9,691 nucleotides of DNA from JAJISK01 sp046759865. Its GTDB lineage: Archaea; Thermoplasmatota; Thermoplasmata; RBG-16-68-12; JAJISG01. Shown piece by piece: positions 1-7,700 of the stretch; the first letter of the stretch is position 1, and the number at the start of each line of letters is the position of its first letter. Position numbers and translations under genes: made by a program. The notes below the pieces were generated by a model that saw nothing but the letters and a program-made list of their open reading frames with translations, was not told the DNA's origin and did no database searches. The stretch spans positions 1 through 9,691 of the forward strand of contig JBHIDB010000041.1 in assembly GCA_046759865.1 (NCBI GenBank). Reading direction: 5' to 3'.

Positions 1-423
1 GGGATCTGGCTTGCCATCTTCCTCTTTGCGTCTCCCTTCTTCCCCACAGGTATGCCCATGGGAGTTTTCTTTTCCCCACTGATCTGGGCAGGCGTCCCCC
101 TTGCGGTTGCGGCGGGCCTTACTGTCTGGTCATGGACCAATCTCAAGCAGATCGAGGCCGGCCGGTACCAGGAGGCCCAGGCCCAGACCCTAGTCCTGGG
201 GATCCTAGGTCTCATCTTCGCCTTTCTCATTGGCGGCATCTTCCTGATCATTGCCTATTTCAAGCTCAGCAACGTCACCTCCCCCCGACCTGCGGCCGCT
301 CCAATGGCCCCGCCGCCACCGGCGGCGTCCCCGCAACCCGGTGGGCGTGTCTGCCCCAATTGTGGACGTCCCATCCCTATGGACGCGAAGTACTGTAACC
401 ACTGTGGTCACGAGCTGCCCTAG
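1..423 (+). CDS. Membrane protein with C-terminal zinc ribbon (5' end outside window)
   Basis: The reading frame is open from base 1 to the TAG at 421-423, giving 140 visible residues. The first in-frame ATG is at 52, but the 17 codons before it encode a hydrophobic stretch (GIWLAIFLFASPFFP) that looks like part of a membrane helix, so the gene very probably begins upstream of the window. Visible order: end of one helix; a second helix around FSPLIWAGVPLAVAAGLTVW; a short polar segment (NLKQIEAGRYQEAQAQ); a third helix (TLVLGILGLIFAFLIGGIFL); an Ala/Pro-rich linker; then a C-terminal zinc ribbon with CX2C-X10-CX2C spacing (CPNC...CNHC). Small helical membrane proteins ending in such a ribbon are, from general knowledge, common in Thermoplasmata, but their function is unknown. 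The ribbon most likely faces the cytosol and may bind a protein or nucleic acid. The gene converges with acnA, 9 bp away. No function can be assigned. Confidence 0.8.
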   Translation, partial: GIWLAIFLFASPFFPTGMPMGVFFSPLIWAGVPLAVAAGLTVWSWTNLKQIEAGRYQEAQAQTLVLGILGLIFAFLIGGIFLIIAYFKLSNVTSPRPAAAPMAPPPPAASPQPGGRVCPNCGRPIPMDAKYCNHCGHELP

Positions 424-432
424 GCGCGAACC

Positions 433-3159
433 TCAACCCTCGTTGCCTGTTCCCCGGAGGAGTCTCCGGAGCACGGTCTGCAGAATCCCGCCGTTCCGGT
501 AGTAGTTGACCTCCACCGGCGAGTCCGCCCGCGTAACGACTACGAACGACTTTGTCCCGTCCTCTCCTTCGGCTCGTACGGTGAGTTCCTGGCCAGGTTG
601 GAGGTCGCTGTCGAGGCCCTCGATGTGGAACGTCTCCTGGCCCGTCAGCCCCAACGCCTTAACCCCCTCGCCTTCCTGAAACTGGAGGGGCAACATGCCC
701 ATGCCGATCAGGTTGCTCCGGTGGATGCGCTCGTAGCCCTCCGCGATGATGGCTTTCACACCCAGGAGCAGGCTCCCCTTTGCGGCCCAGTCGCGAGAGC
801 TTCCCGACCCGTACTCCCTACCGGCCAAGACGAGGAGAGGGGTACCCTCTTCGCGGTATCGCTGGGCCGCCTCGAAGATGCTCAGCTGCTCCCCGCTGGG
901 GAAGTGCAGCGTCACGCCTCCCTCCGTCCCCGGCACGAGTAGGTTCTTCAGCCGAACGTTCGCGAAGGTCCCGCGGGTCATGACGTGGTCGTTCCCCCGT
1001 CGAGACCCGTAGGAGTTGAAGTCCCGCGGCTCGACGCCCTGCTCGACGAGGTACTGCCCCGCGGAGCTCGTCGCCGGGAAGGCCCCGGCAGGGGAGATGT
1101 GGTCCGTGGTGACCGAATCCCCCAACAGGGCCAGGACCCGGGCCCCATGGATTTCCTGAATGGGCGCGGGCTCAGGCGTGAGGTCCTGAAAGAAGGGCGG
1201 CTCCTTGATGTAGGTGGACTCGGGGTTCCAGGGATACACGGCGTCCTCGATGCCCGGGATGGCATTCCAGGTCTCGTTGCCTGTGAAGACCGAGGCGTAC
1301 CGGTCTCGGAACTGCTGGGCGGTGATGGCGGTATCCAGGATCTTCCGAATCTCCTCGTGGGTGGGCCAGATGTCACGGAGGTAGACGGGTTCTCCGTTAT
1401 TCCCTCTGCCCAGAGGCTCTCGGGTCAGGTCCACGGTCGTCGATCCCGCCAGGGCGTAAGCCACGACCAATGGCGGAGACGCCAGGTAGCTCGCCTGGAC
1501 CTGGTTGTGGATGCGCCCCTCGAAGTTCCGGTTCCCGCTGAGGACGGCGGCTGCCACCAGATCACCTTCCACGATGGCCTGGGAGACCTCCGGGGGTAAG
1601 GGCCCACTGTTCCCGATGCACGTCGTACACCCGTACCCCACCAGGTAGAAACCCAGCTGCTCGAGGTAGTCCGTAAGGCCCGATTCGTTCAGGTAGGCCG
1701 TGACCACCCCCGAACCCGGGGCGAGGCTCGTCTTTACGTAACGGGGGACCTGCAATCCTGCTTCCACCGCCTTCTTCGCCACCAGCCCGGCCGCGAGCAT
1801 CACCGAGGGGTTGGACGTGTTCGTGCAGCTCGTAATCGCGGCGATGACGACGGCCCCGTGACCCAAGGCGTACCGCTCGCCGTCGTAGGCGACCGCGCCG
1901 GTTCGGCCCAAGGCCCCGGGGTCAAGGGCGAACCCCTGCTCGGCGACGGGGGCCGTCAGGGACCCCGCAAAGGACTCTTTCATGTTCGAAAGTCCCACAC
2001 GGTCGTGAGGCCGCTTGGGCCCGGCCAAACTGGGCTCCACGGAGCCGAGGTCCAGGGAGAGGGTCTCCGAAAACTCGGGATCGGGGCTGCCGCCCGTGCG
2101 GAAGAGGCCCTGTGCCTTGGCGTACCGCTCCACGAGCTTCACCTGGCCCGGGCTTCGACCCGTGAACGTAAGGTACTCTAGCGTCCGCTCGTCGATGGGG
2201 AAGTAGCTGATGGTCGCCCCTTGCTCCGGCGCCATGTTGCTGAGGGTCGCCCGGTCTGGGACGCTCATGCTCGCAATCCCGTCCCCGTAGAACTCCACGA
2301 ACTTCCCGACGACCCCCCTCTGCCGGAGCATCTCTGTGACGATGAGGACGATGTCCGTGGCCGTGGCCCCCTCCGCGAGTTCCCCGCTCAGTTCGAAGCC
2401 CACGACCTCGGGGGTGAGTAAGGACACGGGCTCCCCGAGCATGGCGGCCTCGGCCTCAATGCCCCCCACCCCCCATCCGACCACGCCCACACCGTTGACC
2501 ATGGGGGTGTGGGAGTCCGTTCCCACGAGGCTGTCCGGGAAGGCGACGAGGCTCGCGTCCTCCTCTCTGAGGGCGACCACGGAGGCCAGGTACTCCAGGT
2601 TCACTTGGTGAACGATGCCCGTGGCCGGGGGGACGACGCGGAAGTCGTCGAAGGCGTTGCGGCCCCAGTGGAGGAATTCGTACCGCTCCCGGTTCCTCCG
2701 GAACTCGTGCTCGGAGTTGAGCTGGAGTGCCTCGTGGACGCCGAAGCGGTCCACCTGGACGGAGTGGTCGATGACGAGGTCGACGGGAACCTGCGGGCTG
2801 ATGAGGGACGGGTCGGCGCCGAGGCGAGCCACGGCCGAGCGCATGGCGGCCAGGTCCACGAGAGTGGGGACCCCCGTAAGGTCCTGGAGGATGACCCGAG
2901 CGGGTTTGAAGGGGACCTCGGCTCGACGAAGGTTCGAGGGGCTCCACGCGGCCAGGTTCCTGATGTCCTCCGCCGTCACGTCAAAGCCGTCCTCGTTCCG
3001 AAGGAGGGATTCGAGGAGGACCCGGACGGAGTACGGGAGCCGCGCCATCTCGGCGAGCCCATCCTCCTCGAGCTGGGCGAGGCGGTATAGGGTTGCCTTG
3101 CCCGTCCCCGTGTCGAAGGTGCCTTCGGACCCGAAGGAGTTCAGACTTCGTTTCGCCAT
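433..3159 (-). CDS. acnA: Aconitate hydratase (AcnA/IRP1-type aconitase)
   Basis: This 908-residue enzyme interconverts citrate and isocitrate through cis-aconitate in the TCA cycle, using a cytosolic [4Fe-4S] cluster. The three cluster cysteines are visible: C445 (in ITSCTNTSNPS), C511 and C514 (in GYGCTTCIGNSGP). Their 66- and 3-residue spacings equal those of E. coli AcnA and human IRP1. Other signatures are QDLTGVP at 92, DHSV at 131, TDSHTPMVNGVG at 214, GNRNFEGR at 542, GDSVTTDHISPAG at 680 and the swivelling-domain motif GSGSSRDWAAKG at 784. Length and full-length conservation fit the AcnA family (about 890-910) rather than AcnB. The ATG at 3159 is preferred because an in-frame TGA lies upstream with no other ATG between. 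There is no clear Shine-Dalgarno, only a G-rich stretch just before the ATG. The gene appears intact. 2-methylisocitrate dehydratase AcnD is a weaker alternative. Confidence 0.97.
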   Translation of the reverse strand: MAKRSLNSFGSEGTFDTGTGKATLYRLAQLEEDGLAEMARLPYSVRVLLESLLRNEDGFDVTAEDIRNLAAWSPSNLRRAEVPFKPARVILQDLTGVPTLVDLAAMRSAVARLGADPSLISPQVPVDLVIDHSVQVDRFGVHEALQLNSEHEFRRNRERYEFLHWGRNAFDDFRVVPPATGIVHQVNLEYLASVVALREEDASLVAFPDSLVGTDSHTPMVNGVGVVGWGVGGIEAEAAMLGEPVSLLTPEVVGFELSGELAEGATATDIVLIVTEMLRQRGVVGKFVEFYGDGIASMSVPDRATLSNMAPEQGATISYFPIDERTLEYLTFTGRSPGQVKLVERYAKAQGLFRTGGSPDPEFSETLSLDLGSVEPSLAGPKRPHDRVGLSNMKESFAGSLTAPVAEQGFALDPGALGRTGAVAYDGERYALGHGAVVIAAITSCTNTSNPSVMLAAGLVAKKAVEAGLQVPRYVKTSLAPGSGVVTAYLNESGLTDYLEQLGFYLVGYGCTTCIGNSGPLPPEVSQAIVEGDLVAAAVLSGNRNFEGRIHNQVQASYLASPPLVVAYALAGSTTVDLTREPLGRGNNGEPVYLRDIWPTHEEIRKILDTAITAQQFRDRYASVFTGNETWNAIPGIEDAVYPWNPESTYIKEPPFFQDLTPEPAPIQEIHGARVLALLGDSVTTDHISPAGAFPATSSAGQYLVEQGVEPRDFNSYGSRRGNDHVMTRGTFANVRLKNLLVPGTEGGVTLHFPSGEQLSIFEAAQRYREEGTPLLVLAGREYGSGSSRDWAAKGSLLLGVKAIIAEGYERIHRSNLIGMGMLPLQFQEGEGVKALGLTGQETFHIEGLDSDLQPGQELTVRAEGEDGTKSFVVVTRADSPVEVNYYRNGGILQTVLRRLLRGTGNEG

Positions 3160-3259
3160 TGTGCCCCAACCCCCAACCGCCTGAGCGGGCTCGTGGCAGC
3201 CGAGAAATCACGGGTTTTCTTTCTTAATAAGCTTCGTGCGAGGCTCCTTGAGGTCGTCT
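3160..3259 (-). promoter_or_regulatory. Upstream region of acnA with TATA-like box
   Basis: In this 100-bp gap between the amidohydrolase stop and the acnA start, the minus strand reads CTTATTAAGAAAG at about 3219-3231, the only strongly A/T-rich patch in a GC-rich surround. An archaeal TATA box there would place transcription start about 25 bases downstream, near 3201, leaving a leader of roughly 40 bases before the acnA ATG. This suggests acnA has its own promoter even though it lies downstream of a same-strand gene. No terminator-like U tract is visible on the minus strand. The assignment rests on composition and spacing only. Confidence 0.45.
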
Positions 3260-4510
3260 TTAGGTTGGGGGCGACTTCACAAGGCGACCGTCTTTCCAGA
3301 TGTGTGTGATGTGCTCGGGTTCGGTCAGGACCGCAATGTCCGATGCAGGATTCCTAGTCACGGCGAGGACATCAGCATCGTAACCCTCCCTGAGCTGACC
3401 CGACTTCGGGGCCTGGGGCCCGAGGGTGAGGGGCCCGTTGGCCGTGGCCGACTGCAGGGCCTGTAGGGGCGTCATCCCCGCATCGACGAGGTGGAGGAGC
3501 TCGTGGGCGTTCATCCCCCAAGGGACCGCGGTGCCCTCCCCCGTGGAGAAGATGTCCGTCCCGAGGGCGATGGGAACCCGCTTCTTAATCGCGGTCCGAA
3601 GAGCTCGTTCGTGTTCCTTAGCGACGAAGACGAGCTTCTCGTAGGCGTAGTCGGGGACGCCCATCTCCCGGCCGATCTTGAGGAGGCGCTCCATGATGAA
3701 GCGGGTGGGAACGAGAAGGGCCTTGCGTTGGATCATCATCTCCGCCACCTCCTCATCGAGGTAGCTTCCGTGCTCGATGGTGTGGCAGCCCGCCTCGAGG
3801 GCCGCGACGATTCCGGGCTTCCCGTGGCAGTGCGCCATCACGATGCGATCGGAGCGCCCCGCCTCCTCGACGATGGCTCGCAGCTCGTCGGCCGAGAACT
3901 GCTGGTGAATCGGGTGGTCCAGCTCACTCATCACCCCGCCGGAGGCGCAGACCTTGATGGCCTTGGCGCCTCGGCGGAGCTGTTCCCGAACGGCGAGGAG
4001 ACACTCGGGCACCCCGTCGCACACCCGCAGGTAGCCCCCCTCTTCGGAGAGGTTCTCAACGAGGGATAGGGGGAATCCGTGCAAGTCGCCGTGGCCCCCG
4101 GTCTGGCTCAAGATCGCTCCGGGGCCGTAGATGTGGGGGCCTGGAACCGTGCCTTCGTCCACGACGCGAGCCAGGTAGACCCCGAGTCCGCCCGCTTCTC
4201 GGACGCTCGTGAACCCCGCTTGGAGGGCCGTCTCTGCGTCCTTGGTCGCCCGGCTCGCCAACACGGGGAGGCGGGTGCGGGCGATCTCCACCTCGATTCC
4301 CCCCGTTTGGAGGCCCATGAAGTGGCCATGGGTCTCCCACATCCCGGGCATGACCGCCGGCACCCGGGTGGTCTCCGTGTCGGGAGGCGTCTTGGGGGCG
4401 TCCTCGGCGGGACCCGCGAAGGAAATCACCGGGCCGTCGAGGAGGACCACGCCATTCTCGATGGGTGCGCCCTCGCCGGGGATCAACGTATCGGCTTCGA
4501 TCCGGTGCAT
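3260..4510 (-). CDS. Metal-dependent amidohydrolase (imidazolonepropionase/prolidase-like)
   Basis: This 416-residue protein is of the amidohydrolase superfamily, a TIM-barrel metal enzyme that hydrolyses amide or related bonds. The metal ligands can be read in order: HxH at H61/H63 (ETHGHF), a probable carboxylated lysine K186 (AIKVCASGG), H227 (MAHCHG), H247 (TIEHGSYL) and D319 (ALGTDIFS). The segments GPGAILSQTGGHGD (129-142) and ASGGVMS (189-195), followed by QQFSADELRAIVEEA, are typical of the COG1228 branch, which includes imidazolonepropionase-like proteins and Xaa-Pro/Xaa-Arg dipeptidases. A C-terminal beta-sandwich segment (GQLREGYDADVLAVTRNP) returns to the N-terminal strands, as usual for the fold. 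No signal peptide is seen, so it is probably cytosolic. I infer peptide or N-acyl amino-acid hydrolysis, but the substrate cannot be read from the sequence. Imidazolonepropionase itself is unlikely because no other histidine-degradation genes are nearby. Confidence 0.9.
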   Translation of the reverse strand: MHRIEADTLIPGEGAPIENGVVLLDGPVISFAGPAEDAPKTPPDTETTRVPAVMPGMWETHGHFMGLQTGGIEVEIARTRLPVLASRATKDAETALQAGFTSVREAGGLGVYLARVVDEGTVPGPHIYGPGAILSQTGGHGDLHGFPLSLVENLSEEGGYLRVCDGVPECLLAVREQLRRGAKAIKVCASGGVMSELDHPIHQQFSADELRAIVEEAGRSDRIVMAHCHGKPGIVAALEAGCHTIEHGSYLDEEVAEMMIQRKALLVPTRFIMERLLKIGREMGVPDYAYEKLVFVAKEHERALRTAIKKRVPIALGTDIFSTGEGTAVPWGMNAHELLHLVDAGMTPLQALQSATANGPLTLGPQAPKSGQLREGYDADVLAVTRNPASDIAVLTEPEHITHIWKDGRLVKSPPT

Positions 4511-4700
4511 AGAGGCGGAAGTGCCCCGAGGTTAATGGCACTGGCGGTGGCGACGAAGTCCGATTCCCCGGGGCCGACGGACCTCCTCAGGCCGGGGATG
4601 TTGAACTTTCCCTTGCAGCCGACCCAGTATCAGGCTCGATAACCAGGCTGATACACTTTAAGCCCAGGCCACGCACCCGCTTCGTCAGGAACGGTGGGAC
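4511..4700. promoter_or_regulatory. Divergent intergenic region between amidohydrolase and surface-protein genes
   Basis: This 190-bp stretch separates two divergently transcribed genes and should hold both promoters. On the plus strand an A/T patch (ACACTTTAAGC, 4653-4663) is a candidate TATA box about 40 bases before the GTG at 4701. On the minus strand a weaker candidate (CCATTAAC, around 4530-4537) lies about 23-25 bases before the amidohydrolase ATG, a distance that would fit leaderless transcription. A short CCCCGGGG palindrome is at 4566-4573. The inverted repeat at 4627-4654 is described separately. No RNA gene is visible here. Confidence 0.5.
4627..4654. repeat. Inverted repeat, 10-bp arms, candidate operator
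   Basis: The left arm GTATCAGGCT (4627-4636) and right arm AGGCTGATAC (4645-4654) are inverted copies matching at 9 of 10 positions, with the outer 7 bp perfect, around an 8-base centre (CGATAACC). The right arm ends directly before the TATA-like CTTTAAG, where an archaeal activator or repressor would be expected to bind. It could instead fold as a hairpin, but there is no downstream T tract as in a terminator. The repeat is seen in the sequence; the regulatory role is inferred. Confidence 0.5.
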
Positions 4701-7700
4701 GTGACTTCGATGACCATTCCTGAAGATTCTCCCTCGCGACGCAGAGCGCATGTCATCTGGATCGCCGTGCTGCTGCTTGGCTCGGGCTTTTGGATGCTGA
4801 CCACACCGGCCGCGGCGAGCGATGGGATGTTCGCGCCCCCCCACGCCGACGAGGGATGGGATACTGACGCGGACAATCGGTTCGAGTTTCTCGTGGTGAA
4901 CGTGACCGTGAGCGTCACTGTCGCGGGCGACTTCACTGTCGAAGGGACGGTCCTTGATTTCGGCACATTTGCCTTCATCACCAACAACTCCACGGCCTTC
5001 TCCGGCGGGGTAGGACTTCATGTCGTGAGCCTGAACTTCGAGGCGCGGGACATCTTCGAGTCCCGGTTTGACGGTCCCTATCGGGTCAGCTTGGACCTGC
5101 TGAATGACACGATGGTCCCCGTCCACTTCGACGTCCACATCACGGGGCCCTATGACCACGTCTCCTTCGGCCCAATCTTTGCCTTCACACCCCCCCACAC
5201 GGACGTGGGCTTGGACACGGACGGGAACGGGCGGTTCAACTTCATCCAGGTGAACCTTTCCGCGAACACCTCTCTGCCTGGATTCTTCTTCGTCTCCGGC
5301 GGGATCTTCTCCTCGGGGACCATTGACTTCAAGATCAAGCTCCTCAACCTCACCGCCGGCGACCACATCATCCCCTTCAACTTCAGCGGGATCGGGGCCT
5401 TCATCAACGGAGACGACGGCCCGTACTCCGTCCTCCTCTCGGCGGGTGTGATTGACTGCGGCCGGGACCGGAGCGGCGAGGGCGACAGCGGCAATCACAC
5501 CACCGCCGCCTACTTCTTCACCGACTTCGAGTTCGGCGTCAAGCGGGACCTCACCGGGAGCGTGACCAACGGAACCACCGGGCAGCCGGTGGCCAACGAG
5601 ACCGTCTGGCTCGCGAACGCGACCCACCGCTGGGCGGTGTCCTTGGAGACGGACGCCTCGGGTGACTTCAGATTCGTCGCCTTTGAGGGCGACTTCGTCC
5701 TTCTGGCCGGGGCCGACGGCCTCCAGGATGAGGCGATTCCCGTGACGATTTCGGGCGGGGGTACAAACGTAGCCGTCATCCTGGGGAAGGAGGACGTCGA
5801 GGCCTCGGAACTCGATCTGGTCCTCCCAGATTGGGGAAACCTCACGGTCCACACGGACATGTATGGCTACGCGGACAACCAGAGCGAGCGGTTCCTCGTG
5901 GACCAGTTCGTGGGCAACGGGGACCTGAGCGTGGACGCGAACGAGTCGGACCAGTGGATCGAGGTCTTCCGGACATGCTTCACCCCCACCAACGACACCA
6001 CGGGCCAGTTCGAGGTAGACGGGATTCCCTTCTCGCTCGACGACGGGACCTTCGTTATGGACGCGGACCTCACTGGGCCCGTCACATCGACAGCTCCCAC
6101 CCTGACGACCATGGACATGAACTTCACCGCCCAGAGCCCCATTCCCTCTCTCGCGACCCACGAGGTGTTCTTCCGTGCCAGCTATGACGACGAAAACGAG
6201 ACGGAGGTCACGACGCTAACCCTCCCGAGCGCTTGGGTTCTCGACAGTTTCTGGCCGGTCAGCAACGTCACAGTCGGACCACTCGACTCCAACACCATCA
6301 CCATCGATCCCCTCGGGCGACCATTGGGGGACCCGCCCTCCGTGGGCGTGGTCATGAACGCGACCCTCGACACCACGCCCCCGGTGCTGTCGAACGTCAC
6401 GGCGAGTCCCGACCCCTCGGAGGTCTTCGGGAGCGTGGCCATCGCCGCAACAGTCACGGACAACTCCGGCGTCGCTTCGGTGTGGGTGAACATCACCGAC
6501 CCGTCCGGCGGCGCCGTCTGCAACTGCTCCATGGCCAACCAAGCCGGTTCGGACAACTACACGTATGCAGCCTCCTTCGGCATGCTGGGCCTCTACAACT
6601 TCACCGTGTGGGCCGAGGACGACGCGGGGCTCTTCGCCTCCGCCAGCGGAAACTTCACGGTCCAGGACACGACCCCGCCCTCGGTGGGGACTCCCTCCGC
6701 GAGCCCGAATCCCCAGGAAGCGGGGATGACGGTCAACTTCGCCGTGGTGGTTTCCGACAACTTCCAGGTGGACACGGTCACCATCGCCATCGTAGATCCC
6801 GAGGCCACCCCCGTGGGGAACTTCACCATGACCTTCGTGGGTGGAGAGTGGACCCACGCGCAGGTCTTCACGAAGCTCGGCGTCTACACCATGACCGTCT
6901 GGGCCAACGACACCTCGGGGAACCTCGCTTCCAACGGGGGCACGTTCACCATCGCCGACTCGGCCGCGCCGCAGATTCACAACCACACGGCCACCCCAGA
7001 TCCCCAGGAGGTTTTCGGCTCGGTGTCCATCTACGCAAACGTCTCGGACAACTCCGCGGTCGCCGGAGTCTGGGTGAACATCACGGACCCGGGCGGGTTG
7101 ACCGTCGGCAACTTCACGATGAGCGGCCTCGGTGGCGGCCAGTATCTCTACGCCGCCGCCTACGGCTCCCTCGGCACCTTCACCTACACCGTCTGGGCCG
7201 AGGACGATGGCGGCCTCTTCAGCTCCGCGAGTGGATCGTTCGCCGTGCAGGACACGACCCTCCCGACCGTCGGCCTCCCCTCGGCCGGCCCAAGCCCCCA
7301 GGAGGCAGGCCAACCCGTCGACTTCTCCGTGAACGTGTCGGACAACTTTGCGGTGGCGAGCGTCACACTCGCCATCCGTGATCCGTCTAACGCCCTCCTC
7401 GGGAACTTCACGATGACTGGGGTCGCAGGGACCTACAGCTACTCCGACACCTTCACCGACACGGGAACGTACACCTACACCGTCTGGGCCTCGGACACCT
7501 CCGGAAACGTCGACTCCGGGGGCGGTCAGTTCACCGTAGAGGACACGACGCCACCCCAGGTGAACGCCGCGTCCGCGTCCCCGGATCCCTTGGAGGTCGC
7601 CCAGGCCATCACCATCACCGCCGACGTGGCCGACAACGCCGGAATCACCTCCGTCAGCGTGTGGATCGAGGACCCGTTGGGGGCCCCGGTCGGCAACTTC

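Noticed and set aside
3212..3225. T-rich run on the plus strand as a terminator
   Set aside because: No plus-strand gene ends nearby; on the minus strand it is the A-rich segment downstream of the acnA TATA-like box.
4728..4800. Possible Tat signal in the surface protein (SRRR before the hydrophobic segment)
   Set aside because: The residues after the arginines (AHVIW) do not fit the SRRxFLK consensus and the hydrophobic core is strong, so a Sec-type signal is more likely.
4587..6161. Long open frame of 524 codons antisense to the surface-protein gene
   Set aside because: The translation is a Val/Glu/Gly/Asp/Arg-rich composition with no recognisable motif, as expected opposite a GC-rich gene with strong third-position bias. 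The plus-strand frame has a signal peptide, repeats, PKD domain and membrane helix.
6216..7313. 365-codon antisense frame, with a matching 382-codon frame on the plus strand (6233-7381)
   Set aside because: Both are Arg/Gly/His-rich shadows of the Ig-like repeat coding region; their apparent periodicity is inherited from the real repeats.
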